From Bos javanicus (lineage: Eukaryota; Chordata; Mammalia; Artiodactyla; Bovidae): DNA of 64,000 nt. The stretch spans positions 34,142,537-34,206,536 of the forward strand of contig NC_083868.1 of assembly GCF_032452875.1 (NCBI RefSeq), given 5' to 3'. The position numbers and the translations under genes were made by a program. The notes under the pieces were generated by a model, which searched no databases, was not told the origin of the DNA, and saw nothing but the letters and a program-made list of their open reading frames with translations. Shown piece by piece: positions 35,000 through 45,429 of this stretch; position 1 is the first letter of the stretch; the number at the start of each line of letters is the position of its first letter.

Positions 35000-35098
35000 A
35001 GTGCAAATTACTACTCTCCTAGTAGCCCCAGCACATGGCATACAGCAGTCAAGGAATACTTTTTTTTTTTTTTTCCTGACTGAATTAGTGAATGCTTA
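35000..35098 (+). mobile_element. L2 3' tail interrupted by T15
   Basis: GTAGCCCCAGCACATGGCAT then ACAGCAGTCAAGGAATACT is the L2 terminus, broken by 15 Ts (35060-35074) before CTGACTGAATTAGTGAATG. Confidence 0.6.
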
Positions 35099-36364
35099 CT
35101 GCCAGTAATTATTCATTTCAATCTAAAAATTTAGCAAAAATCCTGGATACAGGTAAGAATTATTTTAAAATCCCAAATGGCCAAATGATTTTAATTTTAA
35201 GCAATCTTTCTAAAAAATATTCTTTCTCTGCCAGCATTGTCATTAGAACATTAGCGGTAATTAAAACCTTAAGTGGAAGTTCTAGATGACTGGGCAGCTG
35301 AAAAAGAGCAATTAAGCATCATAGGCAGGAAGGAATTTACATTTTCCACATAATCAATTGTATAGGTATTAAAAGAAGCTTTGGAGGCCAAGAGGAGCAA
35401 AACCCAAAACATATGGAGAGAAAGACATAAAAAATAATGATAATGAATAGGAGGCTTATTTTAAGCTTTTTCTTTTTTTTAAATATACAATCCAAAATTA
35501 AAGGCAATTAAGCAAAATTTATATCAAAGCCTTAATATTATTAAGCTAAAAACATAAGCTAGATAATTCTCTTACCCTTGCGGTTTATGAAATTACTAGA
35601 ATGACCTGATTAAAATGGCCTTGACACGCATGGTTACTTTTCTTTTATCCCTCTTGTAAACATGTAATACACCCAAAGAGAAAGAAAAGAAAGAAAGAAT
35701 GAGTTACTTAGAGAAATATGAAATATTTCTTCAATGCAACAGAAACTGGAAACTATGCAGTGAGATTGAAATAAATACTTGTACAACTTTTTTTAATTAT
35801 GAGAAAATATACGGTAGTTTTTCTAATATTTAGATATTTTAATAGAACATTTTAAAAAGGAGGTATTAGTAAAACAGGTAAATGCTATTGGTAGTTAGAA
35901 TAAAATAATGCTTGATATTCTAGTTTTATAAAACAACAGAATATAATTTTCTGAGTCATTGCTCAAAGAATAACTTCTCCAGGAACCAACCTCCTCCTTT
36001 AGAGTTGGCAAACTTTAAATAAAATAAATAATAAATGTTAAAGATCCCATTCAGTGGTGATGTCATTAAAGATCTTAGAACTCAGTGAACCTAATGAAGG
36101 AAACAGATGCATACATGGGCAGTTGACTGTAGAATTACCTAGTTTCTAGGATACAATAGGAAATTATGTTTTATTACAGAAAAACAATGTAAAGCTCTGC
36201 AGAAAACTTACCTGTTTTTTTTTTTTTTTTTTTTTTTTTTACCTTAGTCATTATATAAGTGTAAAGCAGGAATTCTAAAATAATACATGTGTATATCATG
36301 GCTGTAACTCAGATACCCACCTACAGTCCTGTTTTGTGGGGTTTCTTTGTTGGTTGGTTTGTTG
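35099..36364. other. Unique AT-rich stretch with T26
   Basis: Ends near a run of 26 Ts at 36215-36240. I see no retrocopy on its right that would explain the run as a reversed poly(A) tail. No gene. Confidence 0.4.
36215..36240. repeat. Poly-T tract (T26)
   Basis: 26 uninterrupted Ts; probable length-polymorphic mononucleotide repeat. Confidence 0.95.
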
Positions 36365-36372
36365 GGCCCCTT

Positions 36373-36469
36373 CAGTTCAGTTCAGTTCAGTTCAGTCGCC
36401 CAGTCATGTCTGACTCTTTGCGACCCCATGGACTGCAGCACTCCAAGCCTCTCTGTCCACCAGGCCTTT
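36373..36469 (-). mobile_element. BovB LINE, 97-base 3' stub
   Basis: Starts (plus reading) with five TTCAG units, then GTCGCCCAGTCATGTCTGAC and GACTGCAGCACTCCAAGCC, and stops after about 97 bases. GGCCCCTT at 36365-36372 and 36470-36477 is the likely target-site duplication, so this is one extremely truncated insertion. Confidence 0.88.
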
Positions 36470-36694
36470 GGCCCCTTAACCATGTGAATATACCTTAGTA
36501 ACTTCCCAGATTGGCCCAGACTACTGTATTTTATGAATGTACTGTGTAGAATTTACCAAGTATTTTGTAGTAAAAGGGGAGAAGTTTATATCTTACACCC
36601 ATGAGAAACATTTTATCAGATTCCATCAAAAGTCCTTCCCCTTTCATTCTATCATGAATTTTTTTCCTGATTTCTAACCTACTCTCCCCTCCCA

Positions 36695-36915
36695 CTGGGG
36701 CTTCCCAGGAGGCGATGGTGGTAAAGAACCTGCCTGCCAATTCAGGAGACATAGGAGATGCGGGTTCCATCACTAGGTCAGCAAGATCCCCTGGAGGAGG
36801 GCATGGCAACCCACTCCAGTATTCTTGCCTAGAGAATTCCATGGATAGAGGAGCCTGGCGGGCTACAGTCCATGAGGTCACAAAAGTCAGACACGACTGA
36901 AGCACCTTAGCATAC
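36695..36915 (+). mobile_element. Bov-tA SINE with TSD
   Basis: Full-length plus-strand copy from GGGGCTTCCCAGGAGGCGAT to GCACCTTAGCATA. Perfect 11-base duplications CTCCCCTCCCA lie at 36684-36694 and 36916-36926. Confidence 0.95.
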
Positions 36916-36926
36916 CTCCCCTCCCA

Positions 36927-37776
36927 TACATCCTCTCCTCCACCATTCAGACTTACACAGTTTTATCTCCTTAATTTCTTTTCTACTCCATTCAAGTTGC
37001 TACCCAATGGATAGAAGTTAGTGAAATCACCACCTATAGCTTTCTCAAGCTTGCCCTTGGGTCTCTTTCCACAGCCCTAGCTGCTGCTAACTAAGTCTTA
37101 AAGATACGTGTTCTGGTCTTCAGAGGAGTCTGACAAATAAGATATGCACATGTCATTACATGATGATTATGTTTCTCTTCTCTTGTTAATTTAAAATTTC
37201 ATGTAAATCCAGAGGGTTCTGATTCAGTGATACATGGATATCCAGCCTTCCCTTTTCGAAAGAATGAGGGATTTATTCCAAAGGGATTTGGCAATATTTG
37301 CCATTTTTTCATTCCATAAAGACTTCAAGGAGTTTAAAACAGTTATCGTTTTTTCATTTTTAAGAAGGATTTTAATCTTAAGCAATCATACACTACTTTA
37401 ATGCTGATTAAGAGAGAGATCAGTGCAACACATTACATTAGTTCAAATTTATCCTTTAATTTCCTGCTTCTCTTTTACAATTCTTGGAATTGAAATATAT
37501 TACATTAATAACAGAAATTATTTTCTCTTTGCTATAGTCTAGTTGTCATTGGTAGTGAGAAAAATATAAAGCTGTGTACTTCCACTTAGGTGAACACTAT
37601 AAAAATGATATCTTTTTAAATGTAAATTTCTAGCCTGTTATTGCAGCAATATTTTACATTCATTCCTTTCAGAAATCTGTTACTCCATTTTTCTCCAAAT
37701 ATACAGATGATAAACCAAATATTCTATAATTATTATATAGGAAAATAGCACACATTTAGTTAACAACTCTGCTATT
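36927..37776. other. Unique sequence, no gene seen
   Basis: No open frame of note and no recognised repeat. Confidence 0.4.
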
Positions 37777-38822
37777 AAGTCACTCAGTCACGTCTGACTC
37801 TTTGCAACCCTATGGACTGTAGCATGCCGGACTTCCCTGTTCTTCACTATCTCCTGGAGCTTGCTCAAATTCATGTCCATTGAGTCAGTGATGCCATCCA
37901 ACCATCTCATCCTCTGTTGTCCCCTTCTCTTTCTGCCTTCAATCTTTCCCAGTATCAGGGCCTTTTCCAATAAGTCAGGTCTTCCCATCAGGTGGCCAAA
38001 GTATTGGAGCTTCAGCATCAGTCCTTCCAATGAATAGTCAATTATTTCCTTTAGGATTAACTTGTTTGATCTCTTTCCTGTCCAAGGGACAGGAAACAGT
38101 TTTGAAACAGTTTGAAAGCATCAATTCTTCGGTGCTCAGCCTTCTTTATGGTCCAACTCTGAAATGGTAAATGACTACTGGAAAAGTCATAGCTTTGACT
38201 AGACAGACCTTTGTACGTAAAGTAATGTCTCTGTTTTTTAATATACTGTCTAGATTTGTCATAGATTTTCTTCCAAGGAGCCAGTGTCTTAATTTCATGG
38301 TTGCAGTCACCATCCCCAGTGATTTTGGAGCCCAAGAAAATAAAGTGTCACTGTTCCCATTGTTTCCCTATTTGTCATGAAATGATGGGACTAGATGCCA
38401 TAATCTTAGGTTTTGGTTTTTTGTTTTTGCTTTTGTTTTCTTTAATTTTGAGTTTCAAGCAAGCTTTTTCACTCTCCTCTTTCATCTTCATCAAGAAGCT
38501 CTTTAGTTCCTCTTCGTTTTCTACCATAAGGGTGGAGTCATCTTCATATCTGAGGTTATTGATATTTCTCCCCACAGTCTTGATTCCAGCTTGTGTTTCA
38601 TCCAGCCCAGCATTTCTCATGATGTACTCTGCATAGAAGTTAAATAAGCAGGGTGACAATTTACAGCCTTGACCTACTCCTTTCCCAATTTTGAACCAGT
38701 CTGTTGTTCCATTTTCAATTCTAACTTGCTTCTTGACCTGCATACATGTTTCACAGGAGGCAGGTAAGGTGGTCTGGTATTCCCATCTTTTTAAGAATTT
38801 TCCAATTTGTTGATGTCCACTC
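37777..38822 (-). mobile_element. BovB LINE, 5'-truncated, diverged
   Basis: About 1.05 kb from the 3' end through the RT domain to the segment just upstream of GQEATVRTGHG. The catalytic motif reads YEDD rather than YADD, and the 122-codon frame at 38375-38743 contains an extra lysine-rich stretch (from an A-rich insertion near 38410-38445) before the expected IMASGPI block. Stops and frameshifts elsewhere. Tail repeats are not visible at the left end. Confidence 0.93.
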
Positions 38823-38928
38823 TGTACTCTTTCATAAAGGATTTATTAGATTTTGGCCAGTTTCTATAAACTTACTGTGAGCATGACTTATTTAACCTAA
38901 GGTGATAAAATACTTTCCCTACAGTAAT

Positions 38929-39209
38929 GCTGCTTAGTCGCTTCAGTCGTGTCCGACTCTGTGCGACCCCATGGACTGCAGCCTACCGGGCTTCTCCGTC
39001 CCTGGGATTCTCCAGGCAAGAACACTGGAGTGGGTTGCCATTTCCTTCTCCAATGCATGAAAGTGTAAAGTGAAAGTGAAGTCACTCAGTCATGTCTGAC
39101 TCTTAGCGACCCCATGGGCTGCTACCCCTACCAGGACCCCTACCAGGCTCCTCGATCCATGGGATTTTTCAGGCAACAGTAGTGGAGTGGGGTGCCATTG
39201 CCTTCTCCC
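38929..39209 (-). mobile_element. Bov-A2 SINE, full length with TSD
   Basis: Complete minus-strand dimer. Perfect 13-base duplications TCCCTACAGTAAT lie at 38916-38928 and 39210-39222. A short internal tandem duplication (CCCCTACCAGG units near 39124-39148) distinguishes this copy. Confidence 0.97.
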
Positions 39210-39243
39210 TCCCTACAGTAATAGATTACCTCAAACTGTATAC

Positions 39244-39541
39244 CAGCAGTCCCCAGCCCTTCTGGTATTAGGGACCGGTTTTGTGGAAGACAGTTTTTCT
39301 ACTGACTGGGGTGGGGGTTGGTGGGGATAGTTTCTGGATGATTCAGTGCATTGCATTTATTGTGCACCTTATTTCTATTATGATTGCATTGTGATAATGC
39401 AGTAATGTGAGCCATGGGAGAGCTATAAATACAAATGTAGCTGCACTCTCTCGTCTACTGCTCACCTCCTGCTGTGCAGCCTAGTTCCTAACAGGCTATA
39501 AACCAGTACTGGCCTGTGGCCCTAGAGGTTGGGGATCCCTG
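39244..39541. mobile_element. hAT-Charlie (MER1-like) non-autonomous transposon
   Basis: Terminal inverted repeats match: left CAGCAGTCCCCAGCC, right (reverse complement) CAGGGATCCCCAACC. They are bordered by 8-base host duplications CTGTATAC (39236-39243) and CTGTATAA (39542-39549), 7 of 8 identical, which is the hAT signature. The interior resembles the MER1/Charlie consensus (AGCCTAGTTCCTAACAGGC; TCACCTCCTGCTGTGCAG). There is no transposase, so it needed an autonomous Charlie element to move. Confidence 0.82.
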
Positions 39542-39867
39542 CTGTATAACCCATTGTTTCCTCAGGAACATCATAACATATTTACAATTTTCTTTTCTGT
39601 TATGGTCTAGATCATTCACTCACTATTGGAAATGTAATCAAGGATTACAGGCATCAGCATATGCTTAATCATGAATTGTTTGGAAAAGGTTAAATGCAAA
39701 ACTTAAGATGTTGACTTAGGTTTTCCTCCTTCTATGATGAGATGGGCAAAGCAGTGCCCTGAAGACTTTTTCTGAAGGATGTTGAGGTCAAAGGGCAAAA
39801 TATACAAGCCAAGCCTGAGAGTCAAGATTCAAGCCAAACTATGGTAGAAAAGCTCAGGGAATCTAAG
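39542..39867. other. Unique sequence
   Basis: No recognised gene or repeat. Confidence 0.4.
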
Positions 39868-39955
39868 ATTAATGTGTTGATGTTTGGCAGAAACCAGCAC
39901 AATATTGTAAAGCAATTATCCTTCAATTAAAAATAAATTTTAAAAATAAAAAAAA
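39868..39955 (+). mobile_element. Ruminant L1 3' tail
   Basis: TGATGTTTGGCAGAAACCAG, then AAGCAATTATCCTTCAATTA and an A-rich tail: the terminus of the ruminant L1 lineage, the same end as at 54.6 kb, but more degraded in its tail. Confidence 0.85.
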
Positions 39956-40087
39956 GAAGGGGAGGTGTAAAGAACACTTACAGCTGAGTGCTCGGTGCCT
40001 ATTATAAATTCTTTATTTTCCTTATATCCATATCAGGGTCTCTTGTATAGTGAGTGCCTACTTTACTTAAAGGGAGTAAGAGAACAA

Positions 40088-40318
40088 ATTGGGCTTCTTA
40101 GGGGTCCTAGTGGTAAAGAACCCACCTGCCAATGCAGGAGATATAAGAGACATGGATATGATCCCTGGATCAGGAAGATCCCCAGAAGAGAGCAAGGCAA
40201 TCCACTACAGTATGCTTGCCTAGAGAATCCCATGGAAGGAGGAGCCTGGTGGGCTACAATCCATAGGTTCACAAACAGTCGGACACGACTGAAGAGCCCT
40301 AGCTTGCACAATGCACAC
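40088..40318 (+). mobile_element. Bov-tA SINE with TSD
   Basis: Full-length plus-strand copy with a diverged head (GGGCTTCTTAGGGGTCCTAG). Ten-base duplications AAGAGAACAA lie at 40078-40087 and 40319-40328. Confidence 0.93.
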
Positions 40319-40481
40319 AAGAGAACAAGTCAGTGCTAACAAGATGCAGTCAGTTCTTTTAACAATATTTTCATGACTTTGGAGCTTAATAGCATTTTGA
40401 CACTGTTTTAGAGGCTCCTGGCATCAATGTTTTCTTGATCATTAAAATATTTTAAATTTAATTAAATGTAAGTTTTACTAC

Positions 40482-40617
40482 TGGATGGCATCACCAACTT
40501 GATAGACCTGAGTTTGAGTAAGCTCTGGGAGTTGGTGATGGACAGGGAAGCCTCGCATGCTGTAGTCCATGAGGTCGCAAAGAGTAGGACATGACTGAGA
40601 GACTAAACTGAACTGAT
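40482..40617 (+). mobile_element. BovB LINE, short 3' end
   Basis: TGGATGGCATCACCAACTTG to the tail-like AAACTGAACTGATC; only the last 136 bases of the element. Confidence 0.92.
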
Positions 40618-40721
40618 CATCAGAGATTCATATTAAAGGGAGATAAAAACCCTTGTTTACTTACATTTGCATTGTCAGTCAAAACAAAACAAAAATGTCT
40701 AATTCATTTCCCTTATTCTGG

Positions 40722-41405
40722 AAATTGTATTAAACTGAAAATTAGAAAAGTATTGCCATATTTGTAAAATTCACTTTTTTCATTATAAATGAATTTTTCA
40801 TTCATTTATCTTTCCATTTTCATTTAACCTAGTCATAAATTAAATTTTTAAAACATATCTTGTTTCTTAGTGTTATTTTTATTAATATTTAAGTGAATAT
40901 TTTATCTATTATATCTTGAACTGGATTGCTGTATTATGGATCTATAGACATCTGGTATTTATAATGAAGTGTAGAAACTGTTGCTGCTGCTGCTTCTAAG
41001 TCGCTTCAGTGGTGTCTGACTCTGTGTGACCCCATAGACCCCAGCCCACCAGGCTCCCCCATCCCTGGGATTCTCCAGGCAAGAACATTGGAGTGGGTTG
41101 CCATTTCCTTCTCCAATGCATGCAAGTGAAAAGTGAAAGTGAAGTCGCTCGGTCGTGTCCGACTCTTCGTGACCCCATGGACTGCAGCCTACCAGGCTCC
41201 TCTGTCCATGGGATTTTCTAGGCAAGAGTACTGGAGTGGGTTGCCATTGCCTTCTCCAAGAAACTGTTGAATTCTATATAATTGTAAGAGTTTCAGCATA
41301 TACTAAGACATTATTTACATACTTAATAGAACATTCATTCATTCATTCAAAAATATTTCTTGATTATTTGTTGTATTACCTTGCTCTCTTCTGGATGCAG
41401 GAGTT
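40722..41405. repeat. Local duplication, copy A
   Basis: Excluding the Bov-A2 at 40984-41258, this roughly 400-base segment is about three-quarters identical by eye to copy B (42958-44395, excluding its BovB). Shared blocks include ATTATATCTTGA, a TATAATGAAGTGTAGAAACT-like block, TTGAATTCTAT, ATTGTAAGAGTTT and CAAAAATATTTCTTGATTA. The left part resembles reversed old L1 ORF2 and the right end (41326-41405) reversed L2. Because both copies share that junction, they look like a duplicated segment rather than two independent insertions. Confidence 0.65.
40984..41258 (-). mobile_element. Bov-A2 SINE, full length with TSD
   Basis: Complete minus-strand dimer beginning with CTG units. Perfect 11-base duplications AGAAACTGTTG lie at 40973-40983 and 41259-41269. 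It is absent from the paralogous copy B, so it inserted after the duplication. Confidence 0.97.
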
Positions 41406-42489
41406 GTAGAAGTGGAAAGAATAATAAGGTTATTTATTGACCTTATCATTAAATTTCAGTCCTAATCATTTTACTTAGTTTTGTGTTACTAATGAAGAAA
41501 AATCTGATTACCCATCGATTTGATATAAACATATTTCATTGAAAAATTATAGTCTGGACACTCACAATATCTATGACTTTAGATATGAGGGATGTGTCTT
41601 TCTAAGAGTGAAATCTTCTAAGTTGTGAAATGCTTAATTCTGTATGCTTGAGTGCTAATTAATAGGGCCTCCATGTCATGATATTGCAGTTGGCGAAATA
41701 TGCGGTAAGATAGATTGTTCATTAACCCCTCAGGAATTATAACTTTTGTTTGTTCAATTATATTACATTTACCACAATTTTCTTGTTGTAAAATGCCATC
41801 GGAATGTCCATTATCATTCAGACATAAGCAATTTAATGAAAACATTAATGGGCTTAAATTAGTAAAAGTCAATGGCTTTCCAAAGTAAACTAACACTGCA
41901 GAATTACTTTCCAAAATGTACAGAACAGTTTTTTTAGAGTCTCCTACAAAAAATAGAAAAAACGATGAAACTATATTCAACTCCTATATTTCATTCACAT
42001 ATTTTGCTTGTATACCGCCCTGAGGAAGCCCAGATGGCTGAAATGTAGGCAGGTTTCTGCACCTGCAATGATAGTAAACTACTCTGTTATTACCCAGTGT
42101 ACGTGAGCTGAATAAAGTAACACCTTACTTGCTGCTGTATGCAGCTGGCAAGTCAACAGTTTATATTGCATTTTTATAGGATTGGCAAATGTGTCTTGCT
42201 GGATTTTGCTGAGTTCACTTTACCAATAGAATGCCAAAGGCCACTAAAGCATCTTCATGTTGGCACATTAATCATGTGCTGAAGCATGACATGGAGTGTA
42301 TTATCACCACTATAAAATATAGAAAAGAACAACTAAATGGGCTATTTGATAGGCCAATAAACAAATGGATGCTCAAAGGAATGACTTGACTGTTATAGTT
42401 TTTATCTAATACCAATGAACAAGAAGAATGTGTTTGAAGGTCTCAGCCAAAAAGCTTTCCATTTGCAACATTTTTAGTATAAAAATAGA
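41406..42489. other. Unique block, possible ancient repeat or conserved element
   Basis: Less AT-rich than its surroundings in the part at 42005-42160, where CCTGAGGAAGCCCAGATGGC, TGAAATGTAGGCAGG and GAGCTGAATAAAGTAACACC occur in order. This order (a GAAGCC...GAAA block, then an AATAAAG end) is reminiscent of the tails of very old LINE/SINE families, but I cannot name one. A 120-codon minus frame at 41618-41980 is unusually long for this composition and has no domain I recognise. Confidence 0.35.
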
Positions 42490-42710
42490 ACCTGCTTATT
42501 GTATTGTATTTGAGAGGTACAGAAATGATGAAAAGGAATAAGCATCACCCACAATCCCTTCACTATGATACTTCCTCTGTTCACATTTTAGTGGGTTTTT
42601 TTAATTTCTTCTTTTTTTACATTTAAACATCACTGGGAATTTATATAGGGTATATTGTACTTTTTTATGTAACAAAACTTTCCCCATGCATTAAACATTC
42701 CTGTAAATCC
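42490..42710. mobile_element. Possible old L1 3' region
   Basis: Resembles the block CATCACCCACAATCCCTTCA, then ACTTTCCCCATGCATTAAAC, known from old L1 ends; a related block occurs at 52.78-53.12 kb in the same orientation. Too diverged for a firm call. Confidence 0.35.
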
Positions 42711-42957
42711 TTCTTATGAGGAACCCTCCTTCACCCTCAAACACATTCAACTTGTTGACTCTTAATTTCTTTCTTCCAATCCAAGTTCAGTCATAACTTT
42801 CTCAGGAGTGACTCTCCTGACTTCCCTTGCTAGAGCAGTTCCTTATATTAAATGTCCTTAGAGGAACTGAAACATTTTCTTTGTAGTTCTTGTGTCAGTT
42901 TTCATGTTATGCTAATTTGTGTGAGTTTTTGAAAAATAAAATTGGAGGGAATTTGGC
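42711..42957. other. Unclassified sequence
   Basis: A weak L2-like phrase (CATAACTTTCTCAGGAGTG) near 42792; otherwise nothing recognised. Confidence 0.3.
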
Positions 42958-43303
42958 TGGAATTGTGTTAACCTTTATAGGAAAGCATTGTCATATATAT
43001 GATATTTATTCTTTCTATTTCAAAAGTGAATTTTCCATTCAACTTTTTTTCTGTTTCCACTTAAGCCATCCATGAATTAAGTTTTGAAGACATATCCTAT
43101 TCCTAAAATATTGTTTGTATATATGAGTGAAACTTTTATTCATTATATCTTGATCTTGTTGGGATTATTATCTTGTGAATCTATTGACATTTGTATATTT
43201 ATTATGAAATATAGAAACTCGGTTGAATTCTATCTATATTGTAAGAGTTTTTATATAAACTCTTAGATATTAGTTACATACTTATTATCACCTGACCTAC
43301 CTC

Positions 43304-43561
43304 TTGAGAAACCTGTGTGCAGGTCAGGAAGCAACAGTTAGAACTGGACATGGAACAACAGGCTGGTTCCAAATAGGAAAAGGAGTACGTCAAGGCTGTC
43401 TATTGTCACCCTGCTTATTTAACTTATATGCAGAGTACATCATGAGAGACACTGGGCTGGAGGAAGCACAAGCTGGGATCAAGACTGCCGGGGGAGAAAT
43501 ATCAATAACCTCAGATATGCAGATGACACCACCTTTATGGCAGAAAGTGAAGAGAAACTAA
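43304..43561 (+). pseudogene. BovB RT fragment, frameshifted
   Basis: An 85-codon frame opens with LCAGQEATVRTGHG, passes through GKGVRQGCLLSPCLFNLYAE and then shifts frame at KTAGGEISITSDM, where the family has AGRNINNLRYADD. The YADD codons therefore lie in another frame. Nonfunctional remains of reverse transcriptase. Confidence 0.85.
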
Positions 43562-43783
43562 AGAGCCTCTTGATGAAAGTGAAAGAGGAGTGAAAAAGTT
43601 GGCTTAAAGCTCAACATTCAGAAAAATAAGATCATGGCATCTGGTCCCATCACTTCATGGGAAATATATGGGGAAACAGTGGAAATAGTGGCTGACTTTA
43701 TTTTTCTGGGCTCCAAAATCATTGCGGATGGTGATTGCAGCCATGAAATTAAAAGACACTTACTCCTTGGAAAGAAAGTTTTG

Positions 43784-43821
43784 AATATGCTGTCTAGGTT
43801 GACCAACCTAGACAGCATATT
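43784..43821. repeat. Perfect 18-bp palindrome in BovB
   Basis: AATATGCTGTCTAGGTTG (43784-43801), a 2-base spacer, then its exact reverse complement (43804-43821). Other BovB copies here have only the right arm, preceded directly by AAAGTTATGAC-type sequence. The left arm is therefore a templated inverted insertion, as produced by strand switching during replication or reverse transcription. Confidence 0.9.
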
Positions 43822-44317
43822 GAAAAGCAGAGACATTACTTTGTCAACACAGGTCTGTTTAGTCAGGCTATGGTTTTTCCAGTGGTCATGTATCGATGTG
43901 AGAGTTAGACTATAAAGAAAGCTGAGTGCCGAAGAATTGATGCTTTTGAACTGTGGTGTTGGAGAAACCTTTGAGAGTCCCTTGGACTGCAAGGAAATGC
44001 AACCAGTCCATCCTAAAGGAGATCAGTCTTGGGTGTTCATTGGAAGGACTGCTAGTGAAGCTGAAACTCCAGTACTTTGGCCACCTGATGGGAAGAACTG
44101 ACTCCTTTGAACAGACCCTGATGCTGGGAAAGATTGAGGGCAGGAGGAGAAGGGGATGACAGAGGATAATATGGTTGGATGGCATCACCGACTCAATGCA
44201 CATGATTTTGGGTGGACTCTGGGAGTTGGTGATGGACAGGGAGGCCTGGTGTGCTGCAATTCATGGGGTCGCAAAGAGTCGGACATGACTGAGTGACTGA
44301 ACTGAACTGACTTATTA

Positions 44318-44470
44318 GCAAATTCATTCACTCATTCAAAAATATTTCTTGATTACTTATTGTATACCTTGCATTCTTCTGGATACAGGAGATACACAAA
44401 AATATTGTCTCCCATATGTATTATATATGACTGAAGATGTCAGGTAATAAGTAATAATTATATGTGCTAT
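44318..44470 (-). mobile_element. L2 LINE relic, left part
   Basis: Reversed L2 terminus: TTCATTCACTCATTCAAAAA, then TATTGTATACCTTGC and GGATACAGGAGATACAC. Continues after the Bov-A2 at 44763. Confidence 0.72.
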
Positions 44471-44751
44471 GGAGAAGGCAGTGGTAACCCACTCCAGTAC
44501 TCTTGCCTGGAAAATCCCATGGATGGAGGAGCCTGGTAGGCTGCAGTCCATGGGGTCACGAAGAGTCAGACACGACTGAGCGACTTCACTTTCACTTTTA
44601 ATTTTCATGCATTGGAGAAGGAAATGGCAACCCACTCCAGTGTTCTTGCCAGGAGAATCCCAGGGACGGGGGAGCCTGGTGGGCTGTTGTCTATAGGGTC
44701 GCACAGAGTCGGACACTACTGAAGCAACTTAGCAGCAGCAACAGCAGAAGA
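44471..44751 (+). mobile_element. Bov-A2 SINE, full length with TSD
   Basis: Plus-strand dimer with an AGCAGCAGCAACAGCAG tail. Perfect 11-base duplications ATATGTGCTAT lie at 44460-44470 and 44752-44762. It interrupts an L2. Confidence 0.97.
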
Positions 44752-44762
44752 ATATGTGCTAT

Positions 44763-45186
44763 AATGGTAAAGGTTTTATGGAGAAAATAAAGTAGGAAAA
44801 GGGAATATATACTTTTGGGGGAATAAGATGGTCAGGGAGGTCCTAAAGGAAGGGAAAGAAGTTGTTTTGTGGCTATCAGGGTAGAAACCATTACAGTATA
44901 GGAGAACAGGAGCGCAGAGCTCTGAGATGGGAACATATATACTGTGTTCTGGAAACAGCAGCAAGGTCAATGTGACTGGAGCAGAATGAGCAAGAGGGTG
45001 TGATGGAAGGTCACAGAAGTAATGGTAGAAAGGAGGCAGATTGTAGAGGGTCCAGTGGGCCACTGTAAGAATTTGGGGTTTTAGTTTGAGTAGGACAGGA
45101 TGCCATTGGAGGTGTCTGAGCATAAGAATGACATAAGCTTGTTTTGGCAGGATCATTCTGGCTGCTGTTTTGAGAATAGACCATAG
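44763..45186 (-). mobile_element. L2 LINE relic, right part
   Basis: Continuation of the L2: GATGGTCAGGGAGGTCCTAA, GTGACTGGAGCAGAATGAGC and GATCATTCTGGCTGCTGTTT followed by TGAGAATAGACC, the reversed C-terminal RT region. The 126-codon minus frame at 44776-45156 is its decayed coding strand. Confidence 0.78.
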
Positions 45187-45429
45187 AGAGTGTATTACTC
45201 AGGAGAACCAACAGGAGGTGTTTATTTATTTATTTGTTTGTTTATGAATTTAACATCTTTGAAACTCAGCAGTACTCTGTGGGACTCTCCCAAATACAGA
45301 AGCCTTTTCATGTTCCATTTTTCTTTTTGTACAAAAAAGGGTTCAACCTCGCATACTTTCCCTGAGTTCCAAAGAGTCAAACAAGAACTAATTAGAAGAA
45401 TGAGGGAATGCAGAAAAATAACAGTGCAG
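45187..45429. other. Unclassified sequence left of an LTR
   Basis: Contains an ATTT/GTTT repeat near 45222-45245. It could be part of the LTR or of the pre-insertion site; I cannot decide. Confidence 0.3.

Larger units (their letters stand above)
43288..44309 (+). mobile_element. BovB LINE with TSD, 5'-truncated
   Basis: About 1 kb, plus strand, from the LLRNLYAGQEATVRTGHG region to the (TGAAC)n tail. ACTTATTA at 43280-43287 and 44310-44317 is the target-site duplication. The codons for YADD are intact (AGATATGCAGATGACACC) but a frameshift precedes them. A 36-base palindrome at 43784-43821 is unique to this copy. Confidence 0.95.
42958..44395. repeat. Local duplication, copy B
   Basis: Paralogue of copy A (40722-41405), same orientation, offset about 2.2 kb. 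It is interrupted by a BovB at 43288-44309 whose target-site duplication (ACTTATTA) splits the L1-like and L2-like parts that are contiguous in copy A. The similarity ends on the right near CTTCTGGATACAGGAG (copy A CTTCTGGATGCAGGAG). Confidence 0.65.
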
